Assembly (NCBI GenBank): GCA_947455385.1
Contig: CANGNR010000058.1
Location: 1 to 7,191, forward strand
Source of the DNA: Microbacteriaceae bacterium
Lineage (GTDB): Bacteria > Actinomycetota > Actinomycetes > Actinomycetales > Microbacteriaceae
Direction of reading: 5' to 3'
Length of the DNA stretch: 7,191 bases
In this document: positions 1 to 6,244 of the stretch, one piece after another
How the letters are laid out: each line of letters begins with the position of its first letter
Numbering within the stretch: the stretch's first letter is position 1
Notes under the pieces: model-generated
The model's input: only the letters and a program-made list of their open reading frames with translations
The model's database searches: none
Told to the model about the DNA's origin: nothing
Position numbers and translations under genes: made by a program

Positions 1-1275
1 ACCGCCGACCAGACAAAGTCGGCAAAGTACTCGGCCTTTTTGTCGGCCCTTTCGCAACCCACCAGCATCGTTTTGGGTTCTCGGTCGGCCGTTTTTGCGC
101 CGGTCAAGAACCTCGGGGCGATCGTCATCTGGGATGACGGCGACCGGAGCCTGCAAGACCAGGGGTCACCATACGCGCACGCCCGAGAGATAGCCCTGAT
201 TCGCCAAAGCCACACCGAATGCCGTCTGGTTTTGCTGGCACACTCAATCAGCGCCGAGGCGCAAAGACTCATCGAGATTGGATACTTTGAGGCGGTTAAG
301 CGCGACTTCGCGAAGCCCAAACTGGCCGTGAGTGACGGCGAACTGCGAGTCGACTCGCTTGCCATCAAACTCATCCGTGAGGCAACCGGCGACGGCGCCG
401 CATTGATACAGGTAGCGGCCAAGGGGCACTCGACCTCGGCGTTCTGCGCCGCTTGCTCGGAGCGAGCCAACTGCCACCAGTGCAACGGGCCGCTCTGGCT
501 CAATCAGAAGCAGCAGCCCGCCTGTCGCTGGTGCAACGCCATCAACCTCGGCTTTAGGTGCAGGAGTTGCGGCTCGAGTGAACTGCGCTTCGGCCGCCCG
601 GGCAGCACGCGAACCATTGCCGAGCTGGGCAGGATGTTCCCGGGAGTGCAACTGATCGAATCGACCCACGAAACCAAGACCGAAACCCTGGCTGCCGGCC
701 GAAAGATTGTCGTCGCAACGCCGGGCGCCGAACCAGACATCCTGGGTGGTTACGCGACCGTGGTGCTGCTCGACTGCGCACAAACTCTTGGCAAAGACAC
801 TCTGAGGGCCAGCGAGGATGCAGTCCGAAACTGGTCGAACGCGATTGCAAAACTCGCAAGTTCGGGCAGGGCCGTTGCGGTTGGGCTCGGGGGAGAGTTG
901 GGCCAGTGGCTGGCGCTATGGAACCAAGAACAAATAGCCGAACGTATCGTCGCGGAGCGCAGGGAACTCGGTTTTCCACCGGCCGAACGCCTACTCTCAG
1001 CAACAGGAACCACCGAGGTCGTCGCCAAGGCCGAGGCAGAGCTAGCAGAAATGCCAGGCCTAACCCTGCTTGGCAAGACCAGCGTCCGCGCTGCAGGGTC
1101 GACCGAACCGCAGTTGCGCCTCCTTGGCCGCTATGGATACTCGGCAGGCCCAGAGGTCGCCAAGGCGGTTATGGCGCTGCAGCTCAAACTTGCCGCCGGT
1201 GCGGGCCGCGGCGGGCGTCCTGGTCGAGCCTCCCGTGCCCTAACCGTAAAGATGGACGACGGCGAAGTAATCTAG
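1..1275 (+). CDS. priA: Probable replication restart protein PriA (primosomal protein N'), 5'-truncated by the window
   Basis: The frame is open from base 1, so the gene starts upstream; an internal TTG at 40 is not its start. The 424 visible residues are the C-terminal part of PriA, which rebuilds the replisome at stalled forks. Family landmarks are SIVLGSRSAVFAPVKNLG (about residues 22-39), then WDDGD (44-48) where helicase-type PriA has DEEHD. Four CxxC pairs follow (Cys149/152, 158/161, 175/178, 187/190), the zinc-binding module. Further on are VVATPGAEP (237-245) and GFPPAER (324-330). The zinc module is complete but helicase motif II is degenerate and the usual motif V region is replaced by ATPGAEP. 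This is the known actinobacterial form, thought to lack helicase activity, so the role is probably structural, in primosome assembly. The gene ends in a basic Gly/Arg-rich stretch near residues 399-412. fmt follows after 6 bases, so the two are probably co-transcribed. Confidence 0.93.
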   Translation, partial: TADQTKSAKYSAFLSALSQPTSIVLGSRSAVFAPVKNLGAIVIWDDGDRSLQDQGSPYAHAREIALIRQSHTECRLVLLAHSISAEAQRLIEIGYFEAVKRDFAKPKLAVSDGELRVDSLAIKLIREATGDGAALIQVAAKGHSTSAFCAACSERANCHQCNGPLWLNQKQQPACRWCNAINLGFRCRSCGSSELRFGRPGSTRTIAELGRMFPGVQLIESTHETKTETLAAGRKIVVATPGAEPDILGGYATVVLLDCAQTLGKDTLRASEDAVRNWSNAIAKLASSGRAVAVGLGGELGQWLALWNQEQIAERIVAERRELGFPPAERLLSATGTTEVVAKAEAELAEMPGLTLLGKTSVRAAGSTEPQLRLLGRYGYSAGPEVAKAVMALQLKLAAGAGRGGRPGRASRALTVKMDDGEVI

Positions 1276-1281
1276 GCAACG

Positions 1282-2253
1282 ATGACTTTGAATCCCAGAA
1301 TTGCCTTCGCGGGCACGCCCGCTAACGCTGCGCGCACCCTCGAGGCGCTCGTCGCAGGCGGCTTCGAAGTTGGCGTCGTTATAAGTCGCGAGGATGCCCC
1401 AGTCGGTCGCAAGCAGGTGCTCACGGCTTCGCCGGTCGCAGAGGTCGCAGCGAGATTCGGCATCCCAGTAATTAAGGCCAATCGAATCGACGAGAGCGCG
1501 ATCGCAGAAATTGCCAAACACGGATGCTCGATCGGGGTCGTAGTCGCCTACGGCGCTCTTCTCAAGCGCTCGGCCCTAGACGCACTTTCATCGGGTTGGT
1601 TCAACCTGCACTACAGCTTGCTGCCAAAGTGGCGCGGGGCGTCGCCGGTTCAGGCTGCGCTTGCCGCTGGCGATCGCGAGACCGGAGTATCGCTGTTTCG
1701 ATTAGACGAGGGCATGGATACCGGCGGCATCGTCGGCACTGTCGAAACGCTTATTAATCCACACGAGAACGCCGGCGAGCTGCTCGCGAGGCTAACAGAA
1801 CTCGGAATCACCCTGCTGCTTGAACAGCTGCCGCTGATTCAGGCAGGCCTCGCCACCGAGCGCCCACAGGCCCAGGGTGCAACCCACTGCGGCAAGTTGT
1901 CGAGAGCCGTCGCGCGAATTGATTGGTCGCGCCCAGCCATCGACATCGAAAACGGAATCAACGCCTACAACCCAGAGCCTGGCGCTTGGACGACTCTTGG
2001 CGCAGACCAGGTGAAGGTACTCGCGGCTAGGGCGCTTGGAGCAACCGACTGGGCGTCGCTTTCGGAGTCAGCAACTTCGGATGAAGCGCCAGCAGAACTT
2101 GGGTCGGTCTCAATCACCAAGTCAGGGGCACTCGTGCACTGCGGCTCGGCCACGCTACTAGAACTCCGTGAGATTCAACCGGCCGGCAAAAAGCCGATGC
2201 CAGCTAGCGATTGGGCTCGCGGTATCGCCGGCCGAGAGGTGCGATTCGAATGA
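1282..2253 (+). CDS. fmt: Methionyl-tRNA formyltransferase
   Basis: This cytoplasmic enzyme formylates initiator Met-tRNA using 10-formyltetrahydrofolate. The 323-residue product has the usual length. The N-terminal Rossmann-type formyltransferase domain opens with RIAFAGTP (6-13). The catalytic triad is visible as Asn108 and His110 in FNLHYSLLP, and Asp146 in LDEGMDTG. The family signature SLLPKWRGASP runs from 112 to 122. The C-terminal tRNA-binding domain (about 205-323) includes INAYNPEPGAWT (226-237). The ATG at 1282 is chosen because the conserved RIAFAGTP begins five residues in. The ribosome site is weak, only AGG at 1274-1276. The gene follows priA by 6 bases, and its stop overlaps the rsmB start (ATGA at 2250-2253), so rsmB translation is likely coupled to it. 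No key residue is missing. Confidence 0.97.
   Translation: MTLNPRIAFAGTPANAARTLEALVAGGFEVGVVISREDAPVGRKQVLTASPVAEVAARFGIPVIKANRIDESAIAEIAKHGCSIGVVVAYGALLKRSALDALSSGWFNLHYSLLPKWRGASPVQAALAAGDRETGVSLFRLDEGMDTGGIVGTVETLINPHENAGELLARLTELGITLLLEQLPLIQAGLATERPQAQGATHCGKLSRAVARIDWSRPAIDIENGINAYNPEPGAWTTLGADQVKVLAARALGATDWASLSESATSDEAPAELGSVSITKSGALVHCGSATLLELREIQPAGKKPMPASDWARGIAGREVRFE
2235..2239 (+). promoter_or_regulatory. Ribosome binding site of rsmB, deciding its start
   Basis: AGAGG lies inside the 3' end of fmt, 10 bases before the ATG at 2250. It supports that ATG over the in-frame TTG at 2211, which would add 13 residues with no family support (an Arg-rich stretch) and overlap fmt by 43 bases. 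Confidence 0.6.
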
Positions 2254-3650
2254 GCCAACTGCAACCACGCAACGCTCGAGAGGTTGCGTACGCGCTGCTG
2301 CTCTCGGTAGCGCAAGACGCTGCGTATGCGAATCTGCTGCTGCCCAGGCTGCTCAACAAGGCGCACCTCGAGCAGCGCGACGCCGCGTTCGCCCAGGAGA
2401 TGTCGTTCGGCACCCTGCGCTGGCAGGGCTTTTATGACCGAATCATCGCCATCGCGGCAAACCGCTCTAGCACCGAGATCGATGCCCCCGCCTTGTGCCT
2501 GCTTAGACTCGGCGCCCACCAACTGCTGGGCATGCGCGTGCCATCGCACGCAGCACTGAGCGAAACGGTCGATCTGGCGAAGCGAGTTCTTCACCAGAGT
2601 GCCGTTGGATTCATCAACGGAGTCTTGCGAAGGGTCAGCGAGAAGACTCGCGAGGAGTGGCTCGATGAGCTGCTGGTCGGCGTGACCGACAAGGTCGAGC
2701 TACTTTCGATCGAGCACTCGCATCCCGAATGGATCATCCGAGCCTTCGACCACGCGCTGCGAGTCGACGGGCGCGCTGAGCAACTCGAGGCCCTGCTCGA
2801 GGCAGACAACGAGCCGACCAACGTCAACATCGTTGCTTTGCCGGGATTCGCCCGACCAGAAGACACTGAAGAACTGGTTCCTGGCGGCGCGAGCCCGATC
2901 GGCTTCTCGCTCAACAGCGGCGACCCCGCGAGGTTGCCTGGCATCGTGGCCGGTCGACTCAGGGTTCAAGACCAGGGATCACAGCTGGCGGGCATCCTGT
3001 TCGTCAACGCGGCGCCGGTAGCCGAGGGAGAGCGTTGGCTCGACCTGTGTGCCGGCCCAGGCGGAAAGGCCGCGCTGCTTGCCGCGGTTGCCGCGCAAAC
3101 CGGAGCCGACCTGACCGCCAACGAGGTGCTCGAGCATCGTGCGGGACTCGTGCGCCAGGCCATCAAGCCGATCAACCCAAACGTGCGCGTGACCAACAAC
3201 GACGGACGTGAGTTCGGCAAGAACCACCCGGCGACCTACGACCGAATCCTGGTAGATGCGCCGTGCACCGGGCTCGGTTCGCTGCGCCGCCGACCAGAGT
3301 CTCGCTGGACTAAGTCGAGCGCAGACCTCGCCGAGCTGAATAAGTTGCAGTGGCAACTGCTTGACAGCGCTTGGACTGCCCTGAAGCCTGGGGGAGTCGT
3401 GGCTTACGTGACCTGCTCGCCGCATCAGGCCGAGACAAACGGCATCGTGGTTCAGGCCCAAAAGGCATGGGGCGAAGACCTCGAGGTTCTCGACGCGAAC
3501 GCCCTGCTCGCAGAGCTGAACCCGGCCCTGGAACTCAACCGAGGCCGCCGCACAGTGCAGCTTTGGCCGCAGATTCACGGCACCGACGCCATGTTCATTG
3601 CCCTGCTGCGCAAGCGGCCGGCAGGCGAACTAGAAACCAAGCGCGACTAG
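2250..3650 (+). CDS. rsmB: 16S rRNA (cytosine-C5) methyltransferase RsmB/Fmu
   Basis: The product transfers a methyl group from S-adenosylmethionine to a 16S rRNA cytosine; in E. coli RsmB the target is C967. The 466 residues are close to the usual actinobacterial length. The N-terminal 140 or so residues form a NusB-like RNA-binding domain (AFAQEMSFGTLRWQGFYDRI, 46-65; SAVGFINGVLRR, 117-128). The methyltransferase domain follows, with VQDQGSQL (239-246), the SAM-binding motif LDLCAGPGGK (264-273), DAPCTGLGSLRRRPESRW (336-353) and VTCSPHQAET (387-396). Cys339 and Cys389 are the two family cysteines; by analogy Cys389 is the nucleophile and Cys339 assists product release. HGTDAMFIALLRK (443-455) is the typical end. 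The ATG at 2250 overlaps the fmt stop, a common pairing that links initiator tRNA and ribosome maturation. The gene looks intact. Confidence 0.95.
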   Translation: MSQLQPRNAREVAYALLLSVAQDAAYANLLLPRLLNKAHLEQRDAAFAQEMSFGTLRWQGFYDRIIAIAANRSSTEIDAPALCLLRLGAHQLLGMRVPSHAALSETVDLAKRVLHQSAVGFINGVLRRVSEKTREEWLDELLVGVTDKVELLSIEHSHPEWIIRAFDHALRVDGRAEQLEALLEADNEPTNVNIVALPGFARPEDTEELVPGGASPIGFSLNSGDPARLPGIVAGRLRVQDQGSQLAGILFVNAAPVAEGERWLDLCAGPGGKAALLAAVAAQTGADLTANEVLEHRAGLVRQAIKPINPNVRVTNNDGREFGKNHPATYDRILVDAPCTGLGSLRRRPESRWTKSSADLAELNKLQWQLLDSAWTALKPGGVVAYVTCSPHQAETNGIVVQAQKAWGEDLEVLDANALLAELNPALELNRGRRTVQLWPQIHGTDAMFIALLRKRPAGELETKRD

Positions 3651-3653
3651 GCT
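3648..3653 (+). promoter_or_regulatory. Candidate -10 element for a leaderless rpe transcript
   Basis: TAGGCT fits the actinobacterial -10 pattern TAnnnT. Exactly six bases (AGCCAC) separate it from the ATG of rpe at 3660, so transcription would start at or next to the start codon. The hexamer includes the rsmB stop TAG, which raises the odds of a chance match. No clear -35 is seen, and there is no good Shine-Dalgarno, only AGG at 3649-3651. rpe could also be expressed by read-through from rsmB. Confidence 0.4.
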
Positions 3654-3659
3654 AGCCAC

Positions 3660-4328
3660 ATGAGCGTGCGCATCAATCCGAGCATTCTTTCTGCCGACTC
3701 CGGCAACTTTCAAACCGAGTTCGAGAGCATCGCCTCGGCAGACCTGGTTCACGTGGATGTCATGGACAACCACTTCGTGCCAAACCTGACCTTCGGGCTG
3801 CCGGTGGTCGCTCGCATGCAGCAGTACACGCCAAAACCGCTCGATGTTCACCTGATGATCAGCGACACCGATCGCTGGGCCATTGGTTATGCCGAAATCG
3901 GCGCCTATTCGGTGACCTTTCACGCAGAATCCACGGATCAGCCGGTTTCGCTGGCCCGCCGTATTCGGGCGGCAGGTGCCCGTGCGGGAATCGCCGTAAA
4001 GCCCGGAACCGCGATTGAGCCATACCTAGAGATGCTTAGCGAGTTCGATCAGTTGCTCGTGATGACCGTCGAACCTGGCTTTGGTGGTCAAAAGCTAATC
4101 GAAGACACCCTGCCCAAGGTTGCAGCCGCGAGGCGTCGAATCGACTCCGAAAAACTCGCAGTCTGGTTGCAGGTTGACGGCGGCATCGACCAGTCCAACA
4201 TCGAGCGCGTCTCTGCCCTTGGCGCAGACACCTTCGTGGCCGGCAGCGCCGTCTTCAAGAGCCCCGACCGAGCGGCACAAATTGAGGCCCTAAGACAGGC
4301 CGCAGAACGAGGCCATTCGCACAACTAG
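3660..4328 (+). CDS. rpe: Ribulose-phosphate 3-epimerase
   Basis: This enzyme interconverts D-ribulose 5-phosphate and D-xylulose 5-phosphate in the non-oxidative pentose phosphate pathway. The 222-residue product is a TIM barrel of normal length. It begins with INPSILSAD (5-13). The first family signature is VDVMDNHFVPNLTFG (32-46) and the second is LVMTVEPGFGGQ (133-144). Metal ligands are visible as His31, Asp33, His64 and Asp173. Asp33 and Asp173 are also the acid-base pair of the family. VDGGID (172-177) and FVAGSAVFKS (192-201) form the phosphate-binding end of the barrel. The ATG at 3660 puts the conserved strand right at the N-terminus. The gene lies 9 bases after rsmB. In many actinobacteria a riboflavin gene follows rpe, but here hisE comes next after 27 bases. 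Rpe lies in the pathway that supplies PRPP, the substrate of HisG downstream. Confidence 0.97.
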   Translation: MSVRINPSILSADSGNFQTEFESIASADLVHVDVMDNHFVPNLTFGLPVVARMQQYTPKPLDVHLMISDTDRWAIGYAEIGAYSVTFHAESTDQPVSLARRIRAAGARAGIAVKPGTAIEPYLEMLSEFDQLLVMTVEPGFGGQKLIEDTLPKVAAARRRIDSEKLAVWLQVDGGIDQSNIERVSALGADTFVAGSAVFKSPDRAAQIEALRQAAERGHSHN

Positions 4329-4343
4329 CCCCGATTCAGCGGG

Positions 4344-4349
4344 TAACCT
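4344..4349 (+). promoter_or_regulatory. Candidate -10 element for a leaderless hisE operon transcript
   Basis: TAACCT lies in the 27-base gap between rpe and hisE, with exactly six bases (TGTCGT) before the ATG at 4356. This matches the TAnnnT-N6-start arrangement of actinobacterial leaderless genes and mirrors the TAGGCT before rpe. No Shine-Dalgarno is visible, which agrees with a leaderless mRNA. A clear -35 is absent. It would drive the hisE-hisG-hisF-hisI-trpE block. A transcript starting at the ATG leaves no space for a leader peptide or riboswitch. Confidence 0.5.
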
Positions 4350-4355
4350 TGTCGT

Positions 4356-4619
4356 ATGAAGTCGTTCGAGCAACTATTCGCTGAGATTGGTGAGCGCGCC
4401 GCGTCGCGCCCGGCTGGGTCTGAGACCGTGAAGTGGCTAGACGCTGGAGTTCACTCCGTCGGCAAGAAGATCGTCGAGGAGGCAGCCGAAGTATGGATGG
4501 CTGCCGAATACGAGGGCAAGCAACGCACGGTCGAAGAGATTTCGCAGCTGATTTACCATCTGCAGGTTCTCATGACCATTCAGGGAATCACCCTGGCCGA
4601 CCTTGAAAACGAACTTTAG
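4356..4619 (+). CDS. hisE: Phosphoribosyl-ATP pyrophosphatase
   Basis: HisE carries out the second step of histidine synthesis, hydrolysing phosphoribosyl-ATP to phosphoribosyl-AMP and pyrophosphate. The 87 residues match a stand-alone HisE, not a HisIE fusion. It is an all-alpha, MazG-like protein. The metal-binding EExxE motif is EEAAE (41-45), preceded by GVHSVGKKIV (31-40). The second helix motif is EEISQLIYHLQVLM (60-73). Here the usual ExxD reads E61-I-S-Q64. As I recall, M. tuberculosis HisE has the same EEISQLLY, so this is a lineage trait and not a defect. The ATG at 4356 fits the family start (KSFEQLFAEIGERA). hisG follows after 13 bases, and the partner hisI is three genes downstream in the same block. 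Confidence 0.95.
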   Translation: MKSFEQLFAEIGERAASRPAGSETVKWLDAGVHSVGKKIVEEAAEVWMAAEYEGKQRTVEEISQLIYHLQVLMTIQGITLADLENEL

Positions 4620-4620
4620 A

Positions 4621-4627
4621 AAAGAGA
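4621..4627 (+). promoter_or_regulatory. Ribosome binding site of hisG, deciding its start
   Basis: The purine run AAAGAGA lies five bases before the TTG at 4633. It favours that TTG over the in-frame TTG at 4603, which lies inside hisE and has no family support. The match to the consensus AGGAGG is only moderate. Confidence 0.5.
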
Positions 4628-4632
4628 ACCAA

Positions 4633-5472
4633 TTGCTGAGAGTTGCCGTCCCAAATAAGGGCATTCTTTCTGAGACCGCCATCGTCATGCTCAAAGAGGC
4701 TGGCTATGCGGTTAGACGAGACACCAAAGACCTGCACGTCGTCGACGTAGAAAACGACATCGAATTCTTCTACCTGCGCCCACGCGACATCGCCACCTAT
4801 GTCGGTTCTGGGTCGCTGGATGTCGGCCTGACCGGGCTAGACCTGCTGCTCGACAGCCGCTCAAAGGCCGAATCGGTTGCCGACCTTCGCTTTGGCGGCT
4901 CGACCTTTAGGTTTGCCGGCCCGGTTGGCAAGTTCAAGAACCTGAGCGAAATCGCCGGGCTCAGAGTCGCCACCGCATACTCGAACCTCGTCGAAGACTT
5001 TCTCAAGCGCGAGGGCATCTCGGTGACCCTGGTTCAGCTCGACGGCGCGGTTGAGAGCGCGATCAAGCTCGGCGTGGCCGACGTGGTTGCCGACGTGGTC
5101 TCGACCGGCAACACCCTGCGTCAGGCAGGACTCGAAATCTTTGGCCCGGTCATCCTGGATTCGTCTGCGCACCTGGTCGCAGGCCCCGGCAAGTCGGCTC
5201 TTGCCGAGTCGCTGCTGCGTCGCCTCAACGGCGTCATCGTGGCCCGCGAATACGTGATTTTTGACTACGACTGCCCGGTCGAGGTCGTTGAACAGGCCGC
5301 GGCAATCACCCCCGGAATCGAGTCGCCGACCATTTCGCCGCTTCGCGATGCCGACTGGGTTGCCGTTCGCGCGCTGGTCAAGAACAACGAGACCAACCAA
5401 AAGATGGATGCGCTCTATGCGCTCGGCGCTCGAGCCATTTTGGTGAGCGCGATTCACGCCGCGAGAATCTAG
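4633..5472 (+). CDS. hisG: ATP phosphoribosyltransferase, long form
   Basis: HisG joins ATP and PRPP to form phosphoribosyl-ATP, the committed and feedback-controlled step of histidine synthesis. From the TTG at 4633 the product has 279 residues, the size of the long (HisZ-independent) class. It opens with MLRVAVPNKG (1-10), the classic HisG start, which is why this TTG is chosen; a CTG at 4636 is the near alternative. ATAYSNLVEDFL (113-124) and the PRPP-binding loop DVVSTGNTL (154-162) mark the catalytic domains. Residues about 200-279 form the ACT-like regulatory domain, where histidine binds in this class, so allosteric inhibition is expected. The gene is 13 bases after hisE and 4 before hisF. 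Residues 149-156 (ADVVADVV) are encoded by a near-perfect 12-base tandem repeat, but the protein stretch resembles other HisG sequences. Confidence 0.94.
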   Translation: MLRVAVPNKGILSETAIVMLKEAGYAVRRDTKDLHVVDVENDIEFFYLRPRDIATYVGSGSLDVGLTGLDLLLDSRSKAESVADLRFGGSTFRFAGPVGKFKNLSEIAGLRVATAYSNLVEDFLKREGISVTLVQLDGAVESAIKLGVADVVADVVSTGNTLRQAGLEIFGPVILDSSAHLVAGPGKSALAESLLRRLNGVIVAREYVIFDYDCPVEVVEQAAAITPGIESPTISPLRDADWVAVRALVKNNETNQKMDALYALGARAILVSAIHAARI

Positions 5473-5476
5473 TTTC

Positions 5477-6244
5477 ATGTCGCTGCCCATCCGTGTGATT
5501 CCATGCCTTGACGTTGCCGATGGCCGCGTCGTCAAGGGCGTGAACTTTTTGAATCTGCGCGATGCCGGCGACCCAATCGAACTGGCCGCCCGCTATTACC
5601 AGGATGGCGCCGACGAACTGACCTTTCTAGACGTGCACGCGACGGTTGAGAACCGTTCGACCATGTATGACCTGGTTCGCCAGACCGCCGAACAGGTCTT
5701 CATTCCGCTGACCGTCGGTGGCGGCATCCGCGAGATTGACGATGTCGCACGCCTGCTCTCTTCTGGGGCAGACAAGATCTCGGTCGGTTCTGCCGGCATC
5801 ACGAACCCTCAGCTGCTCAGCGAAATCGCTCAGCGATTCGGCAGCCAGGTGCTGGTGATTTCGCTCGACCTCAAGCGCAGCCCCAAGACATCGTCGGGAT
5901 TCGTGGTGACCACCCACGGCGGGCGAAACGAGACCGAACTCGACGCACTCGAGTGGATCGCCCGCGTGCAAGAGCTCGGCGCTGGGGAGTTGCTGGTCAA
6001 CAGCATCGACGCCGATGGCACTCGCGCCGGTTTCGATGCCGAGATGCTCCGAGCAGTTCGAGAAATCAGCAAGGTGCCCGTGATCGCATCCGGCGGCGCA
6101 GGCAAGGCCGCAGACTTTCCGGTTGCGGCGAGGGCTGGCGCTGACGCCATCCTTGCTGCCTCGATTTTTCACGAGGGCTCGGTCACCATTGGCGAGGCCA
6201 AGCAGGCCCTCGCAGACTCTGGCTATGAGGTGAGGCTGGTATGA
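5477..6244 (+). CDS. hisF: Imidazole glycerol phosphate synthase, cyclase subunit
   Basis: HisF uses ammonia delivered by the glutaminase HisH to turn PRFAR into imidazole glycerol phosphate and AICAR. The 255-residue TIM barrel has normal length. The catalytic aspartates are present: Asp12 in IPCLDVADGRVVKG (8-21) and Asp131 in ISLDLKR (128-134), equal to Asp11 and Asp130 of Thermotoga HisF. LTVGGGIR (78-85), SIDADGTRAGFD (176-187) and VIASGGAGKA (202-211) are the phosphate-binding loops. Several conserved positions differ: LDVHAT (51-56) where LDxTA is usual, VGSAG (103-107) where (V/I)NTAA or NSAA is usual, and TEL at 153-155 where many have TGI. The ATG at 5477 follows the hisG stop by 4 bases. 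The stop overlaps the hisI start as ATGA. The partner hisH is not in this window. Confidence 0.95.
   Translation: MSLPIRVIPCLDVADGRVVKGVNFLNLRDAGDPIELAARYYQDGADELTFLDVHATVENRSTMYDLVRQTAEQVFIPLTVGGGIREIDDVARLLSSGADKISVGSAGITNPQLLSEIAQRFGSQVLVISLDLKRSPKTSSGFVVTTHGGRNETELDALEWIARVQELGAGELLVNSIDADGTRAGFDAEMLRAVREISKVPVIASGGAGKAADFPVAARAGADAILAASIFHEGSVTIGEAKQALADSGYEVRLV
6227..6235 (+). promoter_or_regulatory. Strong ribosome binding site of hisI
   Basis: GAGGTGAGG inside the last codons of hisF contains AGGTGA, a good match to the 16S rRNA tail, seven bases before the ATG at 6241. It is the clearest Shine-Dalgarno in the window. It supports independent initiation at hisI as well as coupling through the ATGA overlap. 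Confidence 0.6.

Noticed and set aside
345..358. Perfect 14-base palindrome GCGAGTCGACTCGC inside priA, with a second one, CTTCGCGAAG, at 306-315.
   Set aside because: In about 7 kb of GC-rich sequence a 14-base palindrome is expected roughly once by chance, and both lie in well-conserved coding sequence, not at an operator position.
244..783. Reverse-strand open frame of 179 codons opposite priA.
   Set aside because: The + strand carries the PriA zinc module here; the antisense product shows no domain and follows codon bias of the real gene.
1752..1760. TAATCCACA, one mismatch from the DnaA box TTATCCACA.
   Set aside because: It is a single copy inside fmt with no cluster, AT-rich region or dnaA/dnaN context, so not an origin.
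2211..2249. Possible 13-residue N-terminal extension of RsmB from a TTG at 2211.
   Set aside because: It overlaps fmt deeply, has no family support, and the ATG at 2250 has a Shine-Dalgarno and the common ATGA overlap.
2979..3578. Long reverse-strand open frame of 199 codons opposite rsmB.
   Set aside because: It mirrors a gene with clear conserved motifs, has no family features of its own, and is typical of shadow frames in GC-rich DNA.
4330..4343. Small inverted repeat CCCG-ATTCAG-CGGG just upstream of the hisE -10 hexamer.
   Set aside because: A four-base stem is too short to call a terminator or operator, and no T-run follows it.
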